From contig SSNP01000044.1 in the NCBI GenBank assembly GCA_006937955.1, positions 3,551,914 to 3,615,913 of the forward strand: 64,000 nucleotides of DNA, written 5' to 3'. This document shows positions 12,801-21,154 of this stretch, piece by piece. The notes under the pieces were generated by a model, which was not told the DNA's origin, made no database searches, and saw only the letters and a list, made by a program, of their open reading frames with translations. Both the position numbers and the translations under genes were made by a program. Positions within the stretch are counted from its first letter, which is position 1; the number at the start of each line of letters is the position of its first letter. Origin of the DNA: Pachypanchax playfairii (taxonomy: Eukaryota > Chordata > Actinopteri > Cyprinodontiformes > Aplocheilidae).

Positions 12801-15800
12801 AATCTCCCTCGATCTGGGGCTCCACGCAAGATCTCACCCCGTGGGGTCAAAATGATCACAAGAACGGTGAGCAAAAATCCCAGAACCACACGGAGGGACC
12901 TAGTGAATGACCTGCAGAGAGCTGGGACCAAAGTAACAAAGGCTACCATCAGTAACACACTACGCCGCCAGGGACTCAAATCCTGCAGTGCCAGACGTGT
13001 CCCCCTGCTGAAGCCAGGACACGTCCAGGCCCGTCTGCGGTTTGCTAGAGAGCATTTGGATGATCCAGAAGAGGATTGGGAGAACATCATATGGTCAGAT
13101 GAAACCAAAATAGAACTTTTTGGTAGAAACTCAACTTGTCGTGTTTGGAGGGGAAAGAATGCTGAGTTGGATCCAAAGAACACCATACCTACTGTAAAGC
13201 ATGGGGGTGGAAACATCATGCTTTGGGGCTGTTTTTCTGCAAGGGGACCAGGACGACTGATCCGTGTAAAGGAAAGAATGAATGGGGCCATGTATCGTAA
13301 GATTTTGAGTGAAAACCTCCTTCCATCAGCAAGGGCATTGAAAATGAGACGTGGCTGGGTCTTTCAGCATGACAATGATCCCAAACACACCGCCCGGGCA
13401 ACGAAGGAGTGGCTTCGTAAGAAGCATTTCAAGGTCCTGGAGTGGCCTAGCCAGTCTCCAGATCTCAACCCCATAGAAAATCTCTGGAGGGAGTTGAAAG
13501 TCCGTGTTGCCCAGCGTCAGCCCCAAAACATCACTGCTCTAGAGGAGATCTGCATGGAGGAATGGGCCAAAATACCAGCAACAGTGTGTGAAAACCTTGT
13601 GAAGACTTACAGAAAACGTTTGACCTCTGTCATTGCCAACAAAGGCTATATAACAAAGTATTGAGATTAACTTTTGTTATTGACCAAATACTTATTTTCC
13701 ACCATAATTTGCAAATAAATTCTTTAAAAATCAGACAATGTGATTTTCTGGATTTTTTTTCCTCATTTTGTCTCTCATAGTTGAGGTATACCTATGATGA
13801 AAATTACAGGCCTCTCTGATCTTTTTAAGTGGGAGAACTTACACAATTGGTGGCTGACTAAATACTTCTTTGCCCCACTGTATCTAATCAGATCAGTAAA
13901 TTTGGTACTTTAAATATTTTTGGAACACACACTGTAAACATTTCAGCCTAACATCACAGTGGTTTGAAATGAGAAACAGTATAATAACCAGATCAAGTTC
14001 TAACATATGGTGTCAAAAGATGATGTCATGTGTGGACAGTCTGTACCTGTAGCAGAGTGGAGGTGAACATGATGGCGAGGGGAACGACCAGCTCATACTG
14101 ACACTGCTCCTGAACCTGACGTCACACATGAAGGCAAACAGAGACTTTACTATTTAATGTAAATAATCCATAAGATGTCTTTAAAAACGCTCCGTGTTCT
14201 GTCACCTCTTTTGTTTTCCTGATGATCTGTTGCAAGAGGATAATAAAGTTCTCAGGATCTCTCTTCACCAGCTCCTCTAAACTCCAGCGGTTCATAGACT
14301 GACCCACGGGACACATCAGCACTGCAATCAAACAGACATACATCAGTTTAATACTGAAACAAGCAGAAAATGATATTTAAATACTGTGAAGGATAATATA
14401 CAGTGTTCATAACAATCAAAGATTAATTGTAGGGGGGGGTAGGTTTTTAACTGACTCATCTGTTTCCTAAGTCAATAAAAACATCACAATTTATAAAATA
14501 AATGTTAAAACATCTGAAAATGAAGGACGTTTCAGAGTCAATATACCATGAAATAATGAGGAGGGATTTAACATATAGCAGTAGAGGAATGGCTGTCATG
14601 AGACCTTCTGAATGATTTAGGCCACATTTCCTCACTTTGATGAAACTCATTGAAGTATCATTTCCTGATTTAAACCAACTTTAAACCAGTTAACTGCAGC
14701 ATCAGTTTACTTTATTGACTTTCAGAAGGAATGTACACAAGTGTGTGTACTGGTTGCATACACACATGCGTTTATTTGGCATTGGAATAACAGCATTGTA
14801 ATCAAATACATTCATGTTGACAGAAAATCTGCTTAGAACAGGCGACTCTACAGAATAAAAGTCTTAATTAGGATTATAAAGCAGTGCTAACAAAATAAAG
14901 ATTAAAGCAGTACTAAATAACTTTTCTACAGCCGTGTCTCAGACAGCCGTTGCTGGAACCGGTGTTCTGTTGAAATATGCTACCTGTTGAGATGTGCTAT
15001 ACACATGTGCCGTTCCACAGTTTTGACTTCAATAAACAAATTTTTCATTTATTTTTGTTTCTATATTTTTCCATAAATACATTTTACCTATCAAATAAAT
15101 TCTCCCAGGACAGAAACACTAAATATGATTTTTACTTTCTTTACATTGTCAGAGCAACAGGCAAATGTTTGGACACACCCAGAGGAGAAGGACCCAACAA
15201 TGGCCGATAAGGACCCAGAGGGCTTTTATATAGAAAATATCAGGGAAGGATCATAAAAATATGTTTAAATAATTAACAGGACACACTCGCCATAAACAAG
15301 AATATTGTATAAACTTCTATAAACATCTAATTATGAAATAAGTTGTAAATTCGTTCTACAGCAGCATTTTTCATCAGGGCAGCATAAATCATCAGAACAC
15401 CACTTCCTGCTGCGACATGAATTACTGAAGTTATTAAGTGTAATATAGGAGGACCAGAGACGTCCAGAGTGTCTAATATGAAGATGAACATGTTTTTCAG
15501 TGAGTTTCCACTTAGACAAGTTTCAAAACTGAAGCTTAAAGTTTTAAAAGTTATTTTGTTCTGCTTTAAGAGAGGAAGCAAATGTAAATTTGTTTTGTTG
15601 TCTTTAGATTTTTTAGGTAAAATTAAAGATCACTGCAGTAAGTATAACAAGGAGTATCTTTGACGTATTAATGAACCACAGTGGGGAATGAAGCAAGAAA
15701 TTGCAAATAGGCCTAAAACTGAACCTTGGGGACTGCCACGAGACCAACATTTAAATAAATATGGTTATTACAAGAACAAAAGACAGCTGATGATTCCAGA

Positions 15801-18387
15801 ACAAGTGGGTACGGACACAGATGGTTACACGCATCTGAAACACTTCTACTCTGTTATGCACATTGCACATCAAATGTGGGTTTTATCACCTTTTGTTCAA
15901 AACTTATGTTGAGATTTACATCAGAGGTCTTTCCCTTCCGACTCTTCATCAGCAGAAATGGGGTGTAATACATTTTCTGTTGCGAAACACTTAGAACTCA
16001 TGTTGTCTCAACTCCTTCTATCAGTCAGAAACACACTCTTAATGACCGTCACTGACTCAGCTTTTCATTTCCTTTCTGTTTTACGTGTGATTTCATATAA
16101 ATGTTGCATTAAAATCCAAGATATATACAGGGGTGCACATAAGTGGTCCGCAGGTCCGCACACACTGTCAAAATATAAAATGCGCACCAGATGAAAAGTT
16201 GCAACACGCGTTTGCGTACTTAACATTGGTTTGGCTGAGCTGCGTGAATTTTTAGGTTAATCAGAGGCGGTTCATTGTCAAATAAATGAAGAATCCCGTT
16301 GACTTCTTTTGTTTGACTGATATGTTTCTCAGCGCCGAAGTTCCAGTTGATCAGCTGATGCTGCGTCTCTCTCTGTCTCTGTGTATCAGTTTGCCAGTGT
16401 GACGGATTTTCAGTCAGTCAGATCAGTGCAGCTGACTGCAGGATTCTGCATCGCGTCAAAACTGAAAAAATTCACTGAATAAGACAAATAGACCATCGTG
16501 GCACAGACGTGTAGAACTACCTTTTTGTGCTATAAAATACAGAAAACCACCTGTTTTAATCAACAGTATCAGCGTATTTGTCTGTGATCCGCGCCATTTT
16601 GAATGCGCGCAAAGCACTATGGAATATGCAGTCAATGCCCCATAACTGTCCAGTGTATCTTTTTATCTGACTGCATCACATTACAAACATCCTCATCATT
16701 TCAAAACAAAAAACAGTTACGGTAAATGACAGAAGCCCCAACAGCTGACTAATAAATTTCAACACCAAACTGTTAAATGTAGATTAAAGTGAACAATCAA
16801 ACCTGTAAACAATCCAACCTGAACTCTGAAGGGTTTTTTTTTACCAGTATTTTTATATTTTACTGGTTTCTCTTGATTTTTTCAACAATTAAAGGATTTT
16901 TATTGAAACAAATATAGAGCCAGGTAAAGTAAACAGACTGAATTTGAAGCTTGATGAAACCAAAAACAAAACAGAGGAGCTCGGAAGAGACACAGCGAGA
17001 CACATTTAAAAATGTGAGGACCAAGCAACAACCCTAGGTTCTCTTCTGAGAAAAATATTATGTGCACACCTGGATATATAAATTACTGCCAACTGCTAGT
17101 GGCAAGTAAAACACCAATGATACATTCAAAGGCCTGTTAATTATATTTTAGGAGGTTGGAGCTATCCCAGTCAAGTCACATCAAATAATGCACTTGATCA
17201 AAAATATTATTAAAATATTTTTTTTCACATTCTGTTTTTCAAGCATGCTTTTATTTTGAAATCCTGTCTGGTAGCCTCTGAAGGCTAAACATGCATGTAT
17301 ATTGTTTGGAACAATAAATAAATAATTAAACAAAACAGTATGATCTACATTTAAATAAATACTTTTTCTGTTACATTAAAGGCTGTTGAACAAAATGTTA
17401 TTAAGAACAATGTTGCATTCAGAGAAAATGTAATAAATATGATGTATTTCAACATTAAATCAATAACTGTGATTTTAATTTTGAGTCAAATAATCCTGAT
17501 TATGATTTTTTTTGTTTTAACAAATAAAATCGAGCAGCCGTAGAATGCAGCACCTGTCAGTAACTTTCTAAGAGTGTTCAGTTTCCAAAGAGGCGACACG
17601 TCAGCACTTGTTGATGTTACAAGGAAATATTTTTTAGGGTAACTGTTGTATTATTTGCATAATGTATTTGACTAACGATGCATCTATTTACCTGGAAGTC
17701 CCAAATGTGTATTATGTAACACTCTGGACAATAAGCTGTTACTTTTAAATGTTTGTGTTGAACTGGACATTTTATTAATTAGGAGTATTAGCACCTATAT
17801 AATTACACCTGCTAACATAAACATGGAGCTTAAAGTTTCGTATGAAGACAGAAAAAAAGCAACAATCTAAAAAAATGCAGACGATTTATCTTGTATTTAA
17901 ATCAGATTATCAGATTCTATCAAGGTAAACATAAAACCTAGAGGAGCAGCGGTACCGGTTAGCGTGTGCGAGCTGAAAGTGATGTGAACTTCCGCTCTGC
18001 TTTTTAAACGTGTAGCTCCTGCCTCACGACGCCTCTCTTTATATGCTGCGGTCTGTGTCACCACTTCCTCCCAGCTGTCTTATTCACACAGATTCCACCA
18101 ACGACTGATATTACACTCGCCTGATGATCTGAAAACAAACTTGTCACCAATAACAAGTTCAGGCGCTTCTGTGCTCACGTTCTATATGTGTTGGCTGAAA
18201 GTTTGGTGAACGCGCTGGTGCTCGGATACCGTAAACAAACAACTGTAACCTGTTTCTTTTGTAAACGCTGCAGGCTGCAAATATAAAACTAAATCTGGTT
18301 ACTGAGGTAAATATCACCAAGTTCTTCATATTACTGTTAACATTTTGTGAAACTAAACACGAAACTTGCACGATGACCACAAGCTCT

Positions 18388-18418
<31 letters not shown>

Positions 18419-18704
18419 TTGTATTTCTGACCTCCTGGGGACCCGTTTCCTGACTTTTACTATCTTTCTGGGGTCCGAGGGTTCTTGTGGGGACCGAAGC
18501 CTGGTCCCCATGAGGGGGACTCCCCTTTTTAGGGTTAGGGGTTAGATTTATAGGTATGGTGTGAATAGAGTTTTAGTTAGTCTTAGGGTTAGTTATAGAT
18601 CAGTAATGGTTAAGGTTAGGAAAAGGGTTTGGGTTAGGTATAAATCTAGTTACTAAAATCAATGGAAGTCAATGGACGGTCCCCATAAGGATACCAAAAC
18701 ACAC

Positions 18705-18793
<89 letters not shown>

Positions 18794-19812
18794 CATGTAC
18801 AACAGCTTCATGGGAGGAAAAGATACAACAAACCAGAGAATGAAAACCATCTTTTGGTCCTGCCATAACTTCAACAAAGTTCTCATACTCAGAATCTATT
18901 TTTAATTGTGCAGAAATCATTTTCATTCTTTTTTTTTCTTTTTTTTTGTCTGTTGAAGAAGTTATTTATGTCAGTGCGGAGATTTCCTATTTCAGCATTT
19001 TTTATTCTCAACTTCTTTTTTGTTTTCTACACAAACTTGTATTCATCAGTTTTAAGAAGAATTTCGGATCAATACCAGTTCAAATCCATCTAAAAAACAT
19101 TTGTATAACTTTAAAGAATGCGAGTAATCAAACTATCATGCAGCTGTTTCAAACAACTTGAGAGATAATTCTTAAGCATCGCTGCAGGCGTTTTCCCAGC
19201 ACAACTTCCCTGTTCCTTTAAAATCCTTGAAACTTTGATTCCAAACATGAGAGACAGATGTTGAGCAGTTTCTGAGACCAGACTGTCTGGCACACATCCA
19301 AAATCACTTAAATCCCCATTCTGATTCGACTTCAGTAAGTTATCTTTGTTAATGCAGATGAATCGACTTGCTCCTGTCTGATTGCAATTAAACAGCTGTA
19401 AACAATGGAAAAATAAATATTATGACATAATTTCATCTGGTGATAGAGAGTTATATTACCTATATTTGATTTTGAGCAGATAAAGTGGAGAAATGTGGTC
19501 GTGTTTTTCAGTTAACTCTCCAAACAACATTAGCTTTTAGCATAAATATCCAGTTTTCCTTAGTTTCTATTATCGTCAAACATAGAAGCTCCAATTTTAT
19601 CACCCAAAACCTAAACATCTTATCAGATTAGATTAAATGTGAAAGAATTTTAATATAACAGGATATACTATTTGATTGGACGATACTCAGTCTTACCATT
19701 CCAGGGATGCGCCATCGTTTGGGTCTGTCTAAGCCCATCCAGGCACCTATCCAGTGCATGCTGGATCCGATCCTCGGTGCATGACGTGTGCTGCATGTTC
19801 ACCTCTCAGGAT
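3740..19812 (-). CDS. pik3r5: Phosphoinositide 3-kinase regulatory subunit 5 (p101), gene span with 14 coding exons, 3' end outside window
   Basis: p101 is the adaptor of class IB PI3K. It binds the catalytic subunit p110-gamma through its N-terminal part and Gbeta-gamma through its C-terminal part, recruiting the kinase to membranes downstream of G-protein-coupled receptors, chiefly in leukocytes. Fourteen minus-strand exons splice in frame into 768 codons: residues 1-33, 34-72, 73-95, 96-141, 142-164, 165-223, 224-279, 280-302, 303-595, 596-636, 637-680, 681-711, 712-737 and 738-768. Recognition rests on blocks shared with human p101: TCTEDRIQHAL at the start, [71 protein letters not shown] and KVCTSVNL. 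Exon 303-595 is an acidic, serine-rich linker. Human p101 is 880 residues; about 110 C-terminal residues are missing here and are expected left of position 1. The start is the ATG at 19,796, 16 bases after an acceptor. Introns are loaded with transposons. It diverges from ntn1, as in human. Confidence 0.95.
4130..4415. repeat. Probable LINE 3'-tail fragment in a pik3r5 intron
   Basis: Contains the string of motifs common at 3' ends of teleost L2/CR1-like LINEs: a gcacactgtac/cattgcactg region, then CATTTCAATACAATG and a terminal GACAATAAACGATTCTTGAA. There is no coding part. The assignment is from memory of such tails. Confidence 0.35.
4844..4920 (-). CDS. pik3r5: pik3r5 coding exon 13
   Basis: 77 bases, acceptor gttatttag, donor gtaaga. 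With the carried G it reads [20 protein letters not shown] then ELVYNS, almost identical to human [23 protein letters not shown]. Phase 1 in, phase 0 out. Confidence 0.94.
5233..5326 (-). CDS. pik3r5: pik3r5 coding exon 12
   Basis: 94 bases, acceptor tttttacag, donor gtgagc, phase 0 in and phase 1 out. Encodes [20 protein letters not shown] then HTAGTRAIKAM. Human equivalent: [32 protein letters not shown]. Confidence 0.94.
5464..5595 (-). CDS. pik3r5: pik3r5 coding exon 11
   Basis: 132 bases, acceptor tttttgcag, donor gtacag, phase 0. Encodes QTSKTESESYDSSYEQRLPI then LADLVLYYCRYAARPALIQLYHAE, matching human [28 protein letters not shown]. The intron to exon 10 contains a 591-bp fold-back MITE. 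Confidence 0.94.
5726..6316. mobile_element. Fold-back MITE with ~215-bp inverted arms (pik3r5 intron)
   Basis: The left arm (5726-5942) and right arm (about 6101-6316) are inverted complements over nearly their full length. Shared blocks include AGAAATAGAGGTACGAGACA at the tip, TTTGTACCTATAGGTA, and CTGGTTAATCTC near the loop. The spacer is about 160 bp. No coding capacity and no clear target duplication. It lies between pik3r5 exons 11 and 10. Confidence 0.75.
6535..6657 (-). CDS. pik3r5: pik3r5 coding exon 10
   Basis: 123 bases, acceptor cccgtgcag, donor gtacaa, phase 0 throughout. Encodes [20 protein letters not shown] then DPWYKRNTLSLLTLPASVVCQ. This is the near-diagnostic p101 block (human [34 protein letters not shown]). 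Confidence 0.96.
7100..7977 (-). CDS. pik3r5: pik3r5 coding exon 9 (large linker exon)
   Basis: 878 bases (293 codons), the largest exon; acceptor tcaaacag, donor gtaagt. In order: DVLNTLLEPEPDDL, an acidic run (DDDDDLTEIDIEEE), a Ser/Thr-rich stretch, GVDSDYYEDSDDY (human has GMDSGYVEDSEE), a basic segment around FYRLFPKPKNPRV, and the conserved core RRPILSSDEENNITLRVVVF with [17 protein letters not shown] and FKLQFYFVPVKRD. Low complexity in the first half suggests a disordered linker. Phase 1 in, phase 0 out. The open frame extends 13 bases upstream of the acceptor to an ATG, but that is intron. Confidence 0.96.
8071..8139 (-). CDS. pik3r5: pik3r5 coding exon 8
   Basis: 69 bases, acceptor tttttcag, donor gtaaca. 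Encodes GMLQTLPLPTAKSYVFHWEK then DNF, aligned to human KLHTIPIPVARCYTYSWSQDSFD. Phase 1 at both ends. A 546-bp TTAA MITE (8321-8866) occupies much of the intron between this exon and exon 7. Confidence 0.92.
8321..8866 (+). mobile_element. TTAA-flanked MITE, copy A (pik3r5 intron)
   Basis: Begins TTAAAGAGGCCATTTCA and ends AATGGAAGGGTCTCTTTAA, i.e. short inverted ends (AAAGAGGCC type) bounded by TTAA. Shares its whole body with copies at 21,155, 38,830, 49,658 (inverted) and 62,257, including CTAACAAACCAGCCTATGAG and CAGCAGCATGCTAGG. Non-coding. TTAA boundaries suggest mobilisation by a piggyBac-type transposase (inference). Confidence 0.75.
9034..9202 (-). CDS. pik3r5: pik3r5 coding exon 7
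   Basis: 169 bases, acceptor acttctgcag, donor gtaaga. Encodes PKSVMELEEIFSSVSDILET, a helical segment like human KTLAELEDIFTETAEAQEL, followed by a basic stretch NGRKSDG. Phase 0 in, phase 1 out. 123 bases separate it from exon 6. Confidence 0.92.
9326..9500 (-). CDS. pik3r5: pik3r5 coding exon 6
   Basis: 175 bases, acceptor ctggcag, donor gtatgt. Reads MTVLLMNPSDVPADFLAVAE, then QLS...HSQRDILITLIKHAFQSTLG and NIHRVLQ. Matches human TVTVLLLNPVEVQAEFLAVANKL and LLLHAFQATFG. Starts in phase 2, ends in phase 0. Confidence 0.94.
10033..10623 (+). mobile_element. PIF/Harbinger-derived element, copy 1 (pik3r5 intron)
   Basis: Terminal inverted repeats TGGTGCGTTCACACCGGCC / GGCCGGTGTGAACGCACCA with TAA target duplications (10,030-10,032 and 10,624-10,626). 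The interior holds a decayed version of the transposase N-terminal fragment better preserved in copy 2 (54,080-54,728); the matching start codon context is at 10,180. Also rich in gacgctt/aagcgtc inverted motifs near both ends. Confidence 0.75.
10760..10829 (-). CDS. pik3r5: pik3r5 coding exon 5
   Basis: 70 bases with acceptor tttacag and donor gtaagt. With the carried-over base it reads GISFQRLVREEQGLNFSNNS then SKI, aligned to human GISYQRLVRAEQGLPI. It enters in phase 1 and leaves in phase 2. Too short for a standard ORF scan; found by reading for the family motif between splice sites. Confidence 0.92.
11251..11932. repeat. Palindromic 21-bp minisatellite (two opposed arrays)
   Basis: From about 11,251 to 11,653 a 21-bp unit (core CTCGTGCGCACCAGTTA) repeats head to tail about 19 times. 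From about 11,665 to 11,932 the inverse complement (core TAACTGGTGCGCACGAG) repeats about 13 times. The unit itself contains the palindrome GTGCGCAC. Because 21 is divisible by 3 and the unit lacks stops, long but meaningless ORFs appear on both strands. Located between pik3r5 exons 5 and 4. Confidence 0.9.
12042..12180 (-). CDS. pik3r5: pik3r5 coding exon 4
   Basis: 139 bases, acceptor ggttgcag, donor gtaaat, ending in phase 1. Encodes TPYCPPDIELLEEAMEVFYS, then [16 protein letters not shown] and LEIKAP. This is the strongest N-terminal match to human p101 (RFLTWPVPYCSICQELL). The intact Tc1-type transposon sits in the intron between this exon and exon 3. Confidence 0.95.
12279..13880 (+). 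mobile_element. Tc1/mariner transposon, copy 1, apparently complete
   Basis: 1602 bp bounded by TA (12,277-12,278 and 13,881-13,882). Inverted repeats of 200 bp (12,279-12,478 and 13,681-13,880) match almost perfectly and start CAGTGGGGCAAA. One intact transposase gene lies between. It sits in the pik3r5 intron between exons 4 and 3, in the opposite transcriptional direction to pik3r5. Confidence 0.96.
12642..13664 (+). CDS. Tc1-family transposase (DD34E), intact 340 aa
   Basis: Cuts and pastes the element at TA sites by binding the terminal inverted repeats. The N-terminal ~110 residues hold the paired-like helix-turn-helix DNA-binding region (IVDLHQAGKTESAIGKQLGV and KKSTVGAIIRKW) and a basic linker (GAPRKISPRG). 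The DDE catalytic core shows WSDETKIELFG (D153), FQHDNDPKHT (D244) and DLNPIENLW (E279). There are exactly 34 residues between D244 and E279, the DD34E signature of Tc1 elements. Length fits the family (about 340). A TATAAAAG motif lies just upstream at 12,591. No stop or frameshift is seen, so it could be functional. Confidence 0.95.
   Translation: MAKTKELSKDTRNKIVDLHQAGKTESAIGKQLGVKKSTVGAIIRKWKTYKTTDNLPRSGAPRKISPRGVKMITRTVSKNPRTTRRDLVNDLQRAGTKVTKATISNTLRRQGLKSCSARRVPLLKPGHVQARLRFAREHLDDPEEDWENIIWSDETKIELFGRNSTCRVWRGKNAELDPKNTIPTVKHGGGNIMLWGCFSARGPGRLIRVKERMNGAMYRKILSENLLPSARALKMRRGWVFQHDNDPKHTARATKEWLRKKHFKVLEWPSQSPDLNPIENLWRELKVRVAQRQPQNITALEEICMEEWAKIPATVCENLVKTYRKRLTSVIANKGYITKY
14047..14115 (-). 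CDS. pik3r5: pik3r5 coding exon 3
   Basis: 69 bases between an acceptor (gacgtcag) and a gtacag donor. Encodes VQEQCQYELVVPLAIMFTST plus LLQ; the human counterpart is the TYDLLTPLALLFYSTVL block. Separated from exon 2 by only 90 bases. Phase 0 at both ends. Confidence 0.92.
14206..14321 (-). CDS. pik3r5: pik3r5 coding exon 2
   Basis: Acceptor ttgattgcag, donor gtgaca, 116 bases. Joined to the preceding G it reads VLMCPVGQSMNRWSLEELVK and continues to KTKE. It matches the human block [20 protein letters not shown]. Ends in phase 0. It is 5.4 kb from the start exon; that intron holds a hAT MITE and GT microsatellites. Confidence 0.93.
14322..16119. other. pik3r5 intron sequence, no feature recognised
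   Basis: AT-rich intron between the start exon and exon 2. I see short open frames only, no splice-bounded family match, no tandem repeats and no recognisable transposon ends in this stretch. Confidence 0.5.
16128..17072. mobile_element. hAT-type non-autonomous transposon, copy 1 (pik3r5 intron)
   Basis: Starts CAGGGGTGCACATAA and ends TTATGTGCACACCTG (one mismatch in the inverted ends). It is flanked by a perfect 8-bp target duplication GATATATA (16,120-16,127 and 17,073-17,080), diagnostic of the hAT superfamily. 945 bp, no transposase frame. A near-identical second copy lies at 32,454-33,409. Confidence 0.88.
18030..18075 (-). promoter_or_regulatory. Candidate TATA/ETS promoter-like cluster inside pik3r5
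   Basis: On the minus strand: GAGGAAGTGG (18,061-18,070), a strong match to ETS/PU.1-type sites, followed downstream by GCATATAAAGAG (18,036-18,047), TATA-like. The surrounding 100 bases are more GC-rich than the intron. It lies between the start-codon exon and coding exon 2, so transcripts from here would begin translation at a later Met. Sequence motifs only; speculative. Confidence 0.25.
18389..18415. repeat. (GT)n microsatellite
   Basis: About 13 GT units at the left edge of a GGTTAG-rich dispersed repeat (18,420-18,700). Confidence 0.9.
18420..18704. repeat. Dispersed teleost repeat with ggttag-rich centre
   Basis: Between two GT microsatellites: a left part with ctggggaccc/tggggaccg motifs, a centre of degenerate ttagggtta words, and a right part CAATGGAAGTCAATGGACGG then TCCCCATAAGGAT. 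This layout recurs in many fish genomes (from memory). The TTAGGG-like words are degenerate and interstitial, not telomere. Confidence 0.5.
18706..18791. repeat. (TG)43 microsatellite
   Basis: 86 uninterrupted bases of TG in the first coding intron of pik3r5. Long pure arrays like this are usually length-polymorphic and can adopt Z-DNA. Confidence 0.97.
19697..19812 (-). CDS. pik3r5: pik3r5 exon with the start codon (coding 19,697-19,796)
   Basis: A pyrimidine-rich acceptor ends at 19,813; 16 bases of 5'UTR follow, then ATG (19,796-19,794). The exon encodes MQHTSCTEDRIQHALDRCLD and 13 more residues, matching the human p101 N-terminus. It ends GGAATG before a gtaag donor, in phase 1. A non-coding first exon must lie further right and was not identified. 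Confidence 0.93.
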
Positions 19813-21154
19813 CTGAACGGGAACAGGAAATAGGGCCAACGTTAATCACCAACTTACATAACACCAAACCCACTCGCGTTTTCTGTGGAATTTTATCACG
19901 TTGGTGTTGTGCTCATGTTTTCGTCGACATGCTGATGTTCTATTGCTTCTGTTTTGCATGGAGAAAGATAACTTTGTAAGTATGAAAATTAGGCCTCGAT
20001 GATAGAAATTTCCTCTCATGGTTAAGCGAGAAGAGACGCACACACAGGTTCATTTGTGTTAGTGTTCAGTATGCCATGTCACGACCATTTTAAAATAACC
20101 AAACACCTGCTGAGCATGAATTCAACCAGGTTTAGATGAGTGTGTGAGCATTTAATTATATTTATACTTAAAAAAACAGTAATTTGATCATAAACCAGCA
20201 GTTTTCACACTAAGATTTTTGTGAAAAGTTACCAAGTAAAAGTTTTACTTTAATATAAAGATGCAACGCGTTGCTAAACGCTAGAAGGACTTTAATACGC
20301 CCGGTTTGAATTAAATCAAAAGGTTTTTCTAAACTTACTCATGACATTATGCAGAGCTTCACCTTTCTTTCCTCCAACCTTCAGTTTATCAGTGCATTCG
20401 GCTGTTTTTTACGCCCTAAGGTAACCTAGGTGTGGCCTGTTGTTTCAGTTCTGTTGTGAGTAAGTCTCATCACAATGATTTCTAGATCTCACTGGAACAT
20501 GTACACAGTCTGGGAAACCAAACACCCTTAAAGCTGCAGCCATGAGAAACTAAAATAAAACACGGTTTTAAGTAAAACGGTTCAGTAAAAAGAGACGTTT
20601 GTGTGTTTAAAATGGTCCAGTGGTCACTTCTTCACTGGCAGACATAGAATTTCATGGTATAAGAATTTCCCTTAAAACTCCACTGGTGGTTTTGATTTAT
20701 TTAATTTGGTCCATCACTAAAATCATTCTTACAGGAGGAGGTCAGTGAACCACATCCAGCTCAGTCTACAATAAGAAAAGAACAGAACCTTTAGTAAGAC
20801 GTGAGAGAAAACAATAAGTAACATCATCACTGCATATGTAACTTTTCAAATACAAAACACTAAAATCTTCAAGCATCACCCTCGTAAAAAAAGACTCTGA
20901 TCTGTTATATAACAAACAGCCAAAAGACCTGGTTCACTAATATATCTGCAAAAGAGAGAAAATAAACCATGACTGCTTCAAACATTAAACAAATATGAAT
21001 ATGGGAGTGAAGAAAAAGAAATCTGTGTCAAGAATCACATTTTCTTTGCCAGATTTTGTCATTTCCAGTCATGCAACGAGTGTAAAACGTCTTGTGCTTT
21101 TAATTGTTGCAACACAATTTGGGAAATGTGCAGTAAATACTTTTTCACACAACT
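19813..21154. other. pik3r5 upstream intron or 5' region, nothing recognised
   Basis: AT-rich sequence between the start-codon exon and the next transposon. No non-coding first exon could be identified with confidence and no repeat ends are visible. Confidence 0.4.

Noticed and set aside
12695..13291. 198-codon minus-strand ORF, repeated at 27,645-28,241
   Set aside because: Shadow of the Tc1 transposase; present in both copies only because the transposon is.
18535..18640. Telomere-like TTAGGG words
   Set aside because: Degenerate and interstitial, inside a known-looking dispersed repeat next to GT arrays; not a telomere or a fusion point.
18659..18926. Open frames of poly-TH / poly-CV across the GT microsatellite
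   Set aside because: Pure translation of a dinucleotide repeat.
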